DNA of 62,239 nucleotides from Desulfobacterales bacterium (GTDB taxonomy: Bacteria; Desulfobacterota; Desulfobacteria; Desulfobacterales; SpSt-501), in NCBI GenBank assembly GCA_025454255.1, contig JALOOU010000007.1:1-62239 (forward strand). Reading direction: 5' to 3'. Shown here piece after piece: positions 16,711 through 28,722 of this stretch (positions within the stretch are counted from its first letter, which is position 1; every line of letters starts with the position of its first letter). The notes under the pieces are model-generated. The model worked only from the letters and a program-made list of their open reading frames with translations. It ran no database searches and was not told where the DNA came from. A program made the position numbers and the translations under genes.

Positions 16711-19700
16711 ATGATCCACGCTTGGTTCTTCCGCCTGGGGTCGCGCCTGCAACGGGCTGCCGCGCGCTGTCGTGAAATCGGCCGCCGGCTGGCCGCCACC
16801 GTCTACTTCGGCCGCGCTCCGGCCACTGTTCCGCCGGGGGCGATCGTGCTGTTTCCGCTGCGCTCCACCCTGCTGGGCTGCGGCATCGCCGGCATCGTCG
16901 CCTTCAACCGGCCGGCGGCGGCGGCCGTGCCGCTCGACCGGCTCACCGCAGGGGTAGAGCAGCTGAAGGCCAACGGCCTGGAGGCGTGCCGCGCCGGCGG
17001 GCGCCGCCTGGCAGAGGCCTACCTCGGGGGCGAGGAGTGCATCGCCGCGGTGGGTCAAATCGCCAGGGAACTCCGCCGGCCGGATGCCCTCGGCCGTCTC
17101 TACGCGGACGCCTCCCTCCAGGCGCGCCTCGCGGAGCTCGCCGCCGCGCTCGCCGAATGCCAACGCATCGAGGCGGGCCGCTTCGAAGAGCGGGTCGGCC
17201 GACTGAGCGTGGCCGAAGCCGACATTGTCGGCCGGCGCATCGAACAGCTCAAAGATGCCGCGTGGTGCCTGGCGAACGAGGTGCTCGGCAACATCACCCG
17301 GGTGCGCGAGCTCGCCGCCGGCGCCGATCGCTCCCCGGAAGCGGTGAAGGTGTTCCGCGGCCTCAACTCCGTGCTCAACAGCATCGACCGCATGGAGGTC
17401 CGCGGCCGGGACTCGGCCGGGATCTCTCTCCTGTTCATGCTGCCGGCGGCCAGCTACGAGCGGTTCTGCAGCGCGATCGGCCAGGCCGGACTGCAGGCGG
17501 AGCTCGACCGCCGCATGGAGCTGCAGCCGCTGTTGAACCGCTCCATCGCGGTCCAGCGCCACGGGGCGGCCGTCGCCGTCGCCTTCACCTACAAAGTGGC
17601 GGTTGAAATCGGCAGCCTGGGGGACAACATCCGCTTCCTGCGGCGCGAAATCGCCGCCGACCGCCTGCTGCATGCGATCGTCTCGTTTCCGGCCGAGTTC
17701 CACACGGTCAACGCCCACACGCGCTGGGCGTCGGTCGGGGCCATCACCGAAGCCAACTGCCATCCGGTCGACAACCGGTCCGAAACGGGCCAAGCGGCCG
17801 CAACCGGCATCATCCACGCCTGCCTGAACGGGGACATCGACAATTTCCTGGAGCTCAAGGAGGCCCTCGAACGGCAGGGGGAGCGCATTCCCCAGGAGGT
17901 CACGACCGACACCAAGATCATCCCGCTGCAGGTGGAATCCTATCTGCGGCAGGGCTACGACGTCGCCGAGTCTTTCCGCAGGGCGGTGTGCGACTTCAAA
18001 GGCTCCCATGCCATCGCCATGCACACGAGCCTGGCCCCGGGCAGGCTCTTCCTCGCCCAGAGGGGCAGCGGCCAGGCGATCTTCGTGGGCATCGCCCCGG
18101 ACCACTACATGGCCACCTCGGAGGTCTACGGCTTCATCGAGGAGACCTCCGCCTACATCCGGCTCGACGGCGAGTCGGTGGTCGAGGGGCCGGCCGGCAA
18201 GACGCAAGGGCAGATCGTGGTCCTGGACCAGTCGGCGCCGGGCGGCCTGCAGGGCATCCGCGCCATGCGCTATGACGGCGCCCCGGTGGCATTGGGCGAG
18301 CGCGACCTCAAGCGCACGGAGCTCACCTCGCGCGACATCGACCGCCAGCACTATCCGCATTACTTCCTGAAGGAGGTCTCCGAGTCCCCGGCGTCGGTCG
18401 AAAAAACGCTCCAGAACCGCTGGAAGATCTCGGACTCCGGCGACGGACGGCTCGTCACGGCCCTCGATGAAAAAGCGGTGCCCGCCGAGGTCAACCGCTG
18501 CCTGGCCGAGGGCGCCATCCGCCGGATTTTCTTCATCGGCCAGGGCACGGCCGGGGTGGCGGCCCTCGCCTGCGCCCACATCCTGCAGCACTACCTGGAC
18601 AGCCCCGCCGTTCACGTCCAGGCGCTGAAGGCGTCCGAATTCAGCGGATTTTCGCTCAGAGCAGCGGCTGAGACGGGATCCATGGCGGACGCCCTGGTCG
18701 TCGCCATCAGCCAATCCGGCACCACGACCGACACCAACCGCGCCGTGGACATGGTGCGCGAGCGCGGGGCCCGGACCCTGGCGATCGTCAACCGCCGGGA
18801 CTCGGACATCACGTTCAAGGTGGACGGGGTGATCTACACGAGCAGCGGCCGCGACATCGAGATGTCGGTCGCCTCCACCAAGGCCTTCTACGCCCAGATC
18901 ACCGCCGGCGCGCTGCTGGGCCTGCACATCGCCCACCTGAAGGGCCGCCGCGACGCCGGCTTCGTCTCGGAGGAGATCCAGCGGCTGCTCGCGCTGCCCG
19001 GCCACATGCGCCGTGTGCTGGGCCTGGCAGAGCGCTTGAAAGACTCCGCCCAGCGCCTGGCGGTTGCCAAAACATACTGGGCGGTCGTCGGCAGCGGACC
19101 CAACAAGGCCTCGGCGGACGAGATACGGATCAAGCTGAGCGAGTTGTGCTACAAGACCATCTCCTCGGACTTCGTGGAGGACAAAAAGCACATCGACCTC
19201 TCCGCGGAACCCCTCATCGTCGTCTGCGCCGCCGGAACGCGGCCCTCGGTCATCGGCGACATCGTCAAGGACACCGCCATTTTCAAGGCCCACAAGGCCA
19301 TTCCGGTGGTCATCTGCAATGAAGGCGAGGATCGGTTTGCGCCCTACGCCGCGGATGTCTTCCAGGTCCCGGTCGTCGCCGAGCACCTGGCGCCGGTCCT
19401 GAACACGCTGGCCGGCCACCTGTGGGGCTATTACGCCGCCCTGTCCATCCACGCCGGCTCGCAGTTTCTCTTCGGCTTTCACGAGGAGGTCCAGCGCACC
19501 ATCTCCGAGGCGACCCGGCGGGGCGTGGGCCTGTTCGAGCTGGTGGGGGAAAAGCGCTTCCGCGCGAAGGTCGCCGAGTTCTATGCCGAATTCCGCGAAC
19601 GGCGCAGCGCGCGGAAATTTCCGGTCACCGTCGGCTACGACGCCAGCTCCGACCTAACGCTGCTGCTCAAGTACCTTGCGGGCCGGCTGCCGGCCGCGGA

Positions 19701-20457
19701 CTTTGATCTCGACTTCCGCCTCCAGGGGACCGCCGCCAACATGCTCACCGTGCTGCTCGAGCGGCTGGGGGACGCCATCGGGTTTTTGGCCCGCCCGGTG
19801 GATGCCATCAAGCACCAGGCCAAAACCGTGACCGTCGGCACCAGCCGCATCAGCGAGGAGCCGGAGGGGATGCTCTTTGCCGCGCTGGCCGCGGAGCACT
19901 TCTCGACCTCCCACCTCATCCCGGCCAACGTCGCGGTGCTCAAAAACCTCCAGGCGGTCGTGCGCGAGGTGCAGGGCACGGTTCTCTATCGGATCGCCGG
20001 TCTGACCGTGCTGGGGGAGCCCGACGACACCACCACCATCGAGATCCTCGGCAAGCGCGGCGGGACCAGCCATCTGCCCTCGCGGGTCGAGTCCGACCCG
20101 GTGCTCAAGGGCACCAAGCGCATCATCGTCCGGGACGGCAACATCTACATCGGCAAAGGCCGCAAGGACGACCGCAGCATCCTGGTGATCCCGTTGATGT
20201 CGGCCGCGCCGGCCCGGCCGAACCGCATCGAGCATCTGCTCCTGCTGCACATCGGCTTTCAAGACCCGGTGCCGCTGGCGGCGAAAATCAGGGCCCTGGG
20301 CGGCAAACACGAACACATCAAAAACATCGTCCAAGAAAACAGCGTGCCCTGGAGCGACGCCCTGCTGGAGCGCGTGGCCATAGACGAACTCTTCGGCCGC
20401 TCGGCCGAAAAGGTGGCCGAATTCATCATCGCCGAGCTGAACGCCGCAAGCCGATAG
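16711..20457 (+). CDS. Extended GlmS-like glutamine amidotransferase/SIS protein, 1,248 aa
   Basis: About twice the length of GlmS (about 610). The N-terminal Ntn-glutaminase signature CGIAGIVAF begins only at residue 57, so the nucleophile needs a propeptide cut or a later non-ATG start. Other glutaminase signs are HTRWAS (about 343), NGDIDNF (about 371) and TTDTK (about 395), with a helical insertion at about 70-230. Two SIS modules follow: GQGTAGVAA (about 610), SQSGTTTDT (about 668), ASTKAFY (about 722), then VVGSGPNKASADE (about 791). Residues about 930-1,248 form a C-terminal extension I do not recognise. Likely role: glutamine-dependent amination or isomerisation of a sugar phosphate; substrate unknown. 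Transcribed alone. Confidence 0.85.
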   Translation: MIHAWFFRLGSRLQRAAARCREIGRRLAATVYFGRAPATVPPGAIVLFPLRSTLLGCGIAGIVAFNRPAAAAVPLDRLTAGVEQLKANGLEACRAGGRRLAEAYLGGEECIAAVGQIARELRRPDALGRLYADASLQARLAELAAALAECQRIEAGRFEERVGRLSVAEADIVGRRIEQLKDAAWCLANEVLGNITRVRELAAGADRSPEAVKVFRGLNSVLNSIDRMEVRGRDSAGISLLFMLPAASYERFCSAIGQAGLQAELDRRMELQPLLNRSIAVQRHGAAVAVAFTYKVAVEIGSLGDNIRFLRREIAADRLLHAIVSFPAEFHTVNAHTRWASVGAITEANCHPVDNRSETGQAAATGIIHACLNGDIDNFLELKEALERQGERIPQEVTTDTKIIPLQVESYLRQGYDVAESFRRAVCDFKGSHAIAMHTSLAPGRLFLAQRGSGQAIFVGIAPDHYMATSEVYGFIEETSAYIRLDGESVVEGPAGKTQGQIVVLDQSAPGGLQGIRAMRYDGAPVALGERDLKRTELTSRDIDRQHYPHYFLKEVSESPASVEKTLQNRWKISDSGDGRLVTALDEKAVPAEVNRCLAEGAIRRIFFIGQGTAGVAALACAHILQHYLDSPAVHVQALKASEFSGFSLRAAAETGSMADALVVAISQSGTTTDTNRAVDMVRERGARTLAIVNRRDSDITFKVDGVIYTSSGRDIEMSVASTKAFYAQITAGALLGLHIAHLKGRRDAGFVSEEIQRLLALPGHMRRVLGLAERLKDSAQRLAVAKTYWAVVGSGPNKASADEIRIKLSELCYKTISSDFVEDKKHIDLSAEPLIVVCAAGTRPSVIGDIVKDTAIFKAHKAIPVVICNEGEDRFAPYAADVFQVPVVAEHLAPVLNTLAGHLWGYYAALSIHAGSQFLFGFHEEVQRTISEATRRGVGLFELVGEKRFRAKVAEFYAEFRERRSARKFPVTVGYDASSDLTLLLKYLAGRLPAADFDLDFRLQGTAANMLTVLLERLGDAIGFLARPVDAIKHQAKTVTVGTSRISEEPEGMLFAALAAEHFSTSHLIPANVAVLKNLQAVVREVQGTVLYRIAGLTVLGEPDDTTTIEILGKRGGTSHLPSRVESDPVLKGTKRIIVRDGNIYIGKGRKDDRSILVIPLMSAAPARPNRIEHLLLLHIGFQDPVPLAAKIRALGGKHEHIKNIVQENSVPWSDALLERVAIDELFGRSAEKVAEFIIAELNAASR

Positions 20458-20541
20458 CCCGCGGGAGGGATCCGGAACTGGCGTATCGGGTGGGGCTGTG
20501 GTATATCATAAAAGGTCGCCAACCCCTACCGCCGTTGAGCC

Positions 20542-21117
20542 ATGAAAAACTACAACGTCCTGCTGGTCGATGACGACCCCTTCATCCTGGAGGGCATCGG
20601 AGAGGATCTCGAACACCGCGGCTACCGCGTCACGCGCGCCGACAGCGGCGAAATGGCGATTCAGATCCTTCAACGCTCAAACTTCGACGTGGTCATCACG
20701 GATCTGGTGATGGAGCGAACCGACGGCATCCAGGTGCTGAGGCGGTCGAAGGAGATCGACGCCTCCGTGATGGTCATCGTCCTGACCGGCTTCGGCGACA
20801 TGCTCTCCGCCATCGAGGCCCTGCGGGCCCAGGCCGACGACTACCTGCTCAAACCCTGCGAATCCGCCGAGGTCTTTTTCCGCGTGGAGCGCTGCATCGA
20901 AAAACTGGAGCTCGCGCGCCGCATCTCCCTCTATCAACGAATCCTGCCGATGTGCTGCGTCTGCAAGCAGATCCGGGATGACACGGGAAGGGAGCCCGGC
21001 CGGGGGCCCTGGGTGCCCGTTGAGCAGTTCATCCACACGCGCGCCAAGCTGGACGTCACCTCCAGCTATTGCCCGCAATGCGCGCAGCGCACGCTGCAAG
21101 AAATCGTCAAGCCGTGA
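20542..21117 (+). CDS. Single-domain-type response regulator with C-terminal Cys-rich tail
   Basis: 191 residues. Residues 1-120 are a receiver domain: acidic pocket VDDD (9-12), phospho-acceptor Asp54 in VITDLVM, Thr in VLTGF, and Lys in LLKPC. After a short helix the tail (about 135-191) has LPMCCVCKQIRDD and a distal YCPQC, a four-Cys zinc-ribbon-like unit found at the end of many deltaproteobacterial signalling proteins. There is no DNA-binding, enzyme or CheW-type output. No kinase is adjacent. Confidence 0.9.
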   Translation: MKNYNVLLVDDDPFILEGIGEDLEHRGYRVTRADSGEMAIQILQRSNFDVVITDLVMERTDGIQVLRRSKEIDASVMVIVLTGFGDMLSAIEALRAQADDYLLKPCESAEVFFRVERCIEKLELARRISLYQRILPMCCVCKQIRDDTGREPGRGPWVPVEQFIHTRAKLDVTSSYCPQCAQRTLQEIVKP

Positions 21118-21141
21118 CGGCCTGCCGGGGGGGGCCGAGCG

Positions 21142-24656
<3,515 letters not shown>

Positions 24657-24740
24657 CCCGTGAGGTTGCCAGAACCGCGACCCCCAATTTCATGTTTCTC
24701 GACCCGGCAGCGCCGCAGCCCTGCCGACCGACTCACGCCC

Positions 24741-25211
24741 ATGACGACCCCGCTGAAAACCGGCGACAGCGTGCACTACCGCAAGCGGATCCGCAAGGAG
24801 CTGCAGTCGGTCTCGCTGAACGCCGACATGATCCGGCTGCTGCTGGTGATCGATGAAAGCAAGAGCATCTACCAGCTCTCCGCCGAAGCGGAAATGGACG
24901 CCGTCACCTTCAATCGGACCCTGGCCGGCCTTCTGGCCCAAGGCCTGATCGAACCGGTTCAGCGCGAGGTCCCGCCGCTCGACCGATCCTTTCTGAACGC
25001 CATGCGTTCCCATCTGGCCTTCGTTATCGGGCCCATGGCGGATATTCTCATGGAGGAGGCCCTGGCGGAGATGGGCCTGGACCCCTCACGCATCCCCGTG
25101 GAGCAGGCCGCCGAATTCATCAACCGCGTCGCCCTCGAGATCCCCGACGATGCCGGGCGAATCCGCTTCAAGAAATCGATGATCCCGATCCTGAACAAAA
25201 TCAAAACCTGA
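24741..25211 (+). CDS. Hypothetical winged-helix-like protein, 156 aa
   Basis: The first 80 residues look like a winged-helix response unit (MIRLLLVIDESKSIYQLSAEAEMD followed by a recognition-helix-like NRTLAGLLAQGLIEPV), the layout of small HTH proteins paired with signalling systems. Residues 90-156 are a helical domain with FVIGPMADILMEEALAEMG, reminiscent of the C-terminal domain that follows such HTHs in deltaproteobacteria. The ATG at 24741 was chosen; an upstream in-frame extension to 24660 overlaps the previous stop and is Arg/Pro-rich. No Cys or metal site. Confidence 0.7.
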   Translation: MTTPLKTGDSVHYRKRIRKELQSVSLNADMIRLLLVIDESKSIYQLSAEAEMDAVTFNRTLAGLLAQGLIEPVQREVPPLDRSFLNAMRSHLAFVIGPMADILMEEALAEMGLDPSRIPVEQAAEFINRVALEIPDDAGRIRFKKSMIPILNKIKT

Positions 25212-25228
25212 GACAGGAGCGCAACCCG

Positions 25229-26563
25229 ATGATGGACATCGCCTGCGATGCATGCGGAAAGCGTTATCGGATCGACGACACCAAAATGAAGGCCGACACG
25301 GCCAAGGTCAAGTGCAAGGCCTGCGGCCGGGTGATTCAGGTGACCCGGCCGCAGGCGGCCAAGGACGAACCGGCCGAGTTCGACCTGGGGCTGCCGCCGC
25401 TGCCGGAGGCCCCGGCCGAGGCCCCGGCCGCGCCCGCGCAGGAAGAACCGCCCGAGGAGGGGTTCGGCCCGCCGCCGGCGGCGGTGGAGCGCAAGGTGCG
25501 CTTCGGCCTGTTCGGCAAGACGCTCATCGTGATGCTGCTGGTGAGCCTGCTGCCGTTCGGCCTTTTCTGGTTTCTGACCTTTCGCCAGATGGACGACCAT
25601 ATCCGCAGCGATTCGGAAGCCCTGATGGCTCAAACCGCCAAGGGCATGGTCGATCAGATCGATGCCTGGGTGAACAGCAACGGTGCGCTGCTGCGCATGG
25701 CGGCCGCTCTGCCGGAGATCGCCGCCATGAACCGCGAACAGCAGGAGCCGGTTCTCAAAGCCATCCATCAGGCCTATCCGTTCATGTACCTGGTGTTCAC
25801 CGTGGATGCGGCCGGCATGAATGTCGCCCGCAACGACAACCAGCCGCTGGTAAGCTATGCCGACCGCCACTATTTCAAGGAGATCATGGCCGGCCGGGCC
25901 CTCAGCTGGCAATCGGTGGTGGGGCGAACCTCCAAGGTGCCGGCCCTGGTGTTGGCCGTGCCGATCCGGCAGGGCAACCGCGTGGTCGGCGTGATGGCGG
26001 CCGCCATGACGGTGGACGATGTTTCGAAAACGATTGCGACCTGGAAAAAGGGGGCGACGGGGTTTGCATTTTTGGTGGATGAGCAGGGATACGTGGTCGC
26101 CCATCCCCAAAAAAAATTCGCGGAGGCCCGAGAGAACCTGAACGCCACCCCGTTGATCTCGGCTTTTCGCAGCAAAGGATGGACCTCGAACACGGCTGCC
26201 TTCATCGGCGAGAACGGGCGCCCGGTCATCGGCCATGCCCGCAGCACCAGCACCGGCTGGGTGCTGGCCGTGCAGCAGGAGGAGAGCGAAATTCTCGCTA
26301 CCATGACCATGATCGAGCGGTTTGTGCTGGCGCTGCTGGCGGCCACGGTGCTCTTGGTCGTCGCCGTCGCCTGGTTCTCGGCCCGTTCCCTGGTGACCCC
26401 GATCATGAAGCTGACGGATGCGGCCGAGCGCATGAGCCTCGGCGACTTGAACGTGAAGGTGGCGGTCGAGTCCCGGGATGAAATCGGCCTGCTGGCCCAG
26501 GCCATCGGCCGCATGCAGACCAGCCTGCAGATCGCCATGCGCCGCCTGCGCAGGCAACGGTGA
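25229..26563 (+). CDS. Zinc-ribbon/Cache/HAMP membrane receptor without output domain
   Basis: 444 residues. Order: MJ0042-type zinc ribbon (C6-x2-C9 ... C29-x2-C32), Pro/Ala/Glu-rich linker (45-85), TM1 (about 98-119), periplasmic double-Cache ligand domain (about 120-350, with the typical DRHYFKEIMAG and VGRTS...PALVLAVPI), TM2 (about 363-386) and HAMP (about 387-440). The protein then ends: no histidine kinase, GGDEF, methyl-accepting or phosphatase domain follows. The signal must leave through HAMP contacts or the cytoplasmic zinc ribbon, perhaps to the two HTH-like proteins encoded just upstream. Confidence 0.88.
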   Translation: MMDIACDACGKRYRIDDTKMKADTAKVKCKACGRVIQVTRPQAAKDEPAEFDLGLPPLPEAPAEAPAAPAQEEPPEEGFGPPPAAVERKVRFGLFGKTLIVMLLVSLLPFGLFWFLTFRQMDDHIRSDSEALMAQTAKGMVDQIDAWVNSNGALLRMAAALPEIAAMNREQQEPVLKAIHQAYPFMYLVFTVDAAGMNVARNDNQPLVSYADRHYFKEIMAGRALSWQSVVGRTSKVPALVLAVPIRQGNRVVGVMAAAMTVDDVSKTIATWKKGATGFAFLVDEQGYVVAHPQKKFAEARENLNATPLISAFRSKGWTSNTAAFIGENGRPVIGHARSTSTGWVLAVQQEESEILATMTMIERFVLALLAATVLLVVAVAWFSARSLVTPIMKLTDAAERMSLGDLNVKVAVESRDEIGLLAQAIGRMQTSLQIAMRRLRRQR

Positions 26564-26565
26564 TG

Positions 26566-26590
26566 ATAAAAAGGGTCCTTAACCCCTTTC
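26566..26590. terminator. Probable bidirectional terminator between convergent genes
   Basis: An A-rich/T-rich flanked hairpin (AAAGGG near 26570-26575, CCCTTT near 26584-26589) in the 29-base gap between the receptor gene and the convergent U32 gene. Confidence 0.45.
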
Positions 26591-26592
26591 CC

Positions 26593-28590
26593 TCACTGCA
26601 GCCCCAGCTCCCAGTTCCACTTGCCCGGGCGCTGCTTCAGCGGCAGCTGCTCCGGCAGCGGCTCGACCAACTGGACAAATAGGCGGTAGCCGGCCTCTTC
26701 GAGCTGTCGGCGCCGATCCTGCACGTCCAGCCGCCAGTTCGGATAGACCCATACCAGCGGACCGTGGCGCACCGCCCAGGCCTCCTCCCCCTTCGGGCTG
26801 CGAAACGACGCATCGAGCTGCACATCGGCCGCAGCCGTGCGCGCGAGGCAAAGCGGCCAGTTTCCGCCGATGACGACCCCCAACGGCAGCGGGCTCTGGC
26901 GGGGCAGCGCCAGCAGGTCGGAACCGCCGAGCTCCGGGCTGACGATGGCCCCGGTGAAACCGAGAGCGGCCGCCGTTTCCAGCGCCAGGGGGTTGGCGAG
27001 GTTGCAGAAAGGCCCGGCCCAGAGCTGCGGCCGGTCTGCGCTTTCATCGAACCACCCCACCTGCCACGGAGCATTGAGCACAAACCGGCGCCCCCCGCGC
27101 GCCCAGACGGCCGCCACCCAGGAGCGAACCGCCGCGGCATCGCTCGGGAAGACCACCGGCGGCAGCCACCACCACATCCGGCGCCCCTCCCGCCCGGAGA
27201 CGCCCTCCAGGACCGCTGCGCTCAGCCACAGCCCGTTGCACTGCTCCGCGCCGCTGCCGGCCGGGTGCCGGCAGACCCTCATCTCGGCCGGCGCCACGCG
27301 CCCCCTGAAGACGGCCGGCCGGCGGTGCCGGAAGGAGGGGGGCGGGTCGCGGGGCGGGTCGATGCCCGGCATTTCGGCCTCGAGGCCTTTGATCATTTCA
27401 TCCAGAGCGCTTTCGCGCCGGTCGATCAGAAAAACCGCGGTGCCCTTGGGAACGGGCCCCGAGGATCCTGAGAAAAAGTAGCGCCCCCCCCTGGGGACGG
27501 CGCGGCCGATGCGCTCGATGCCGTGCCCCGGCTCGTCCTCGTAGCCGACCCTCAGCACATCGCCCTTCAGGAGCGCCTGGCTCGGGTTGATGAACGCGGC
27601 GCGGCCGCCGCCCTTGACCCTGCCGATCAGCAGCCCGGACCCGGTCGCGGTGCGGGTGTCGACCGGGTTCTGGGGTCTTTGGGTCAGAAAGTGGTAGTGG
27701 GTGCCGGGGCGGCCCAGGGCCTGCGCCAGGAGGTCGAGCGCCGCTTTTTTCATGCGGGGCTCGCCGGCGTGGTCCCGCAGCATGCGGTAGGCGGCGACGG
27801 TGTAGTAGACGTAGTGCGGCCCCTTCTTGCGCCCTTCGATTTTCCAGGCACGAATCTGGGGAATCGCCAGCAGCACCTTCACCAGGACGTCCAGGCTCAG
27901 GTCCTGGCAGGAGAAAAAACGCCGCCGCTCCCCCGCCTGGGCATAGACCCGCCGGCACGGCTGCACGCAGCGGCCGCGCAGCCCGCTGCGCCCGCCCAGA
28001 AAACTGCTCCAGTAGCAGCGCCCGGAGACGCCGTAGCAGAGGGCCCCGTGGATGAACACCTCAAGGCCCAGCCCCGGCGGACAGGCGGCCGCCATGGCCT
28101 TGATCTCGTCGATCGTCAGCTCCCGCGGCAGGACCAGGCTGTCGACCGGCAGCTTCGCGCGGAGGACGGGCATGGCCTCCGGAAAGCTCACATTCGCCAG
28201 CGTGGACCAGACGACCTGGCCTGCGAAACCGGTCTGCCGCACCAGCCCCGCCATCGCCAGGTCCTGCACGATCACGGCGTCGGGGCGGACATGCCGGTTC
28301 AACCGTTCCAGCAGCGTCCCGGCCGCATCCAGCTCGCCTGCCTTGACCAGCGCGTTCAGGGTCACGAAGACCTGCGTGCCTTTGGCATGCGCCAGCTCCG
28401 TGAGGGCCCCCAGCTCCTCCAGGGAGAAATTTTTCGCCTCCATGCGCGCCGAGAAGGAGGTGAGCCCGCAGTAGATGGCCTCCGCCCCGGCTGCAAGGGC
28501 GGCCAGAAAGGAGGCTCGGCTGCCGGCCGGCGCCAGGATGGCCGGCGGCCGGGCGCCGGGAGCAGCGGCGTCGTCTTTATTCCGAGTCAT
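26593..28590 (-). CDS. Peptidase U32 family protein
   Basis: 665 residues. The U32 core (about 15-290) starts ILAPAGS, then AIYCGL, and holds the diagnostic Cys-rich segment CYGVSGRCYWSSFLGG followed by GRCVQPCR (about 190-220). U32 proteins such as TrhP/RlhA install hydroxyl groups in tRNA or rRNA from prephenate-linked chemistry, so an RNA-modification role is more likely than proteolysis. Residues about 300-665 extend the core with a second, less conserved alpha/beta region, longer than TrhP (about 450). Divergent from sat/cysC. Confidence 0.85.
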   Translation of the reverse strand: MTRNKDDAAAPGARPPAILAPAGSRASFLAALAAGAEAIYCGLTSFSARMEAKNFSLEELGALTELAHAKGTQVFVTLNALVKAGELDAAGTLLERLNRHVRPDAVIVQDLAMAGLVRQTGFAGQVVWSTLANVSFPEAMPVLRAKLPVDSLVLPRELTIDEIKAMAAACPPGLGLEVFIHGALCYGVSGRCYWSSFLGGRSGLRGRCVQPCRRVYAQAGERRRFFSCQDLSLDVLVKVLLAIPQIRAWKIEGRKKGPHYVYYTVAAYRMLRDHAGEPRMKKAALDLLAQALGRPGTHYHFLTQRPQNPVDTRTATGSGLLIGRVKGGGRAAFINPSQALLKGDVLRVGYEDEPGHGIERIGRAVPRGGRYFFSGSSGPVPKGTAVFLIDRRESALDEMIKGLEAEMPGIDPPRDPPPSFRHRRPAVFRGRVAPAEMRVCRHPAGSGAEQCNGLWLSAAVLEGVSGREGRRMWWWLPPVVFPSDAAAVRSWVAAVWARGGRRFVLNAPWQVGWFDESADRPQLWAGPFCNLANPLALETAAALGFTGAIVSPELGGSDLLALPRQSPLPLGVVIGGNWPLCLARTAAADVQLDASFRSPKGEEAWAVRHGPLVWVYPNWRLDVQDRRRQLEEAGYRLFVQLVEPLPEQLPLKQRPGKWNWELGLQ

Positions 28591-28632
28591 GGTCGTTCAC
28601 CCGCATCGATCCGGCAACTATCAGTAAAAGCG

Positions 28633-28661
28633 TTTATTTCAAAGATGAAATTTGATATAAC
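28633..28661 (+). promoter_or_regulatory. Candidate promoter of the sat/cysC-galE unit
   Basis: TTTATT (28633-28638), 17 bases, TATAAC (28656-28661) in the AT-rich divergent gap, about 60 bases before the chosen start. Confidence 0.4.
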
Positions 28662-28722
28662 CTACGATAAGACGCCGCAGGCGCCGCAGTCAACTTCGGG
28701 AACACGCAAAGGAAAGGCCTCC

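Noticed and set aside
16366..19482. A 1,038-codon open frame on the minus strand
   Set aside because: It is antisense to the GlmS-like gene and metG, with repetitive Arg/Gly/Asp composition and no recognisable motif. GC-rich codon bias opens such shadows.
27523..28722. Upstream extension of the ATP sulfurylase/APS kinase frame
   Set aside because: The added 400 codons run antisense through the U32 gene and the promoter; the family begins near the ATG at 28723.
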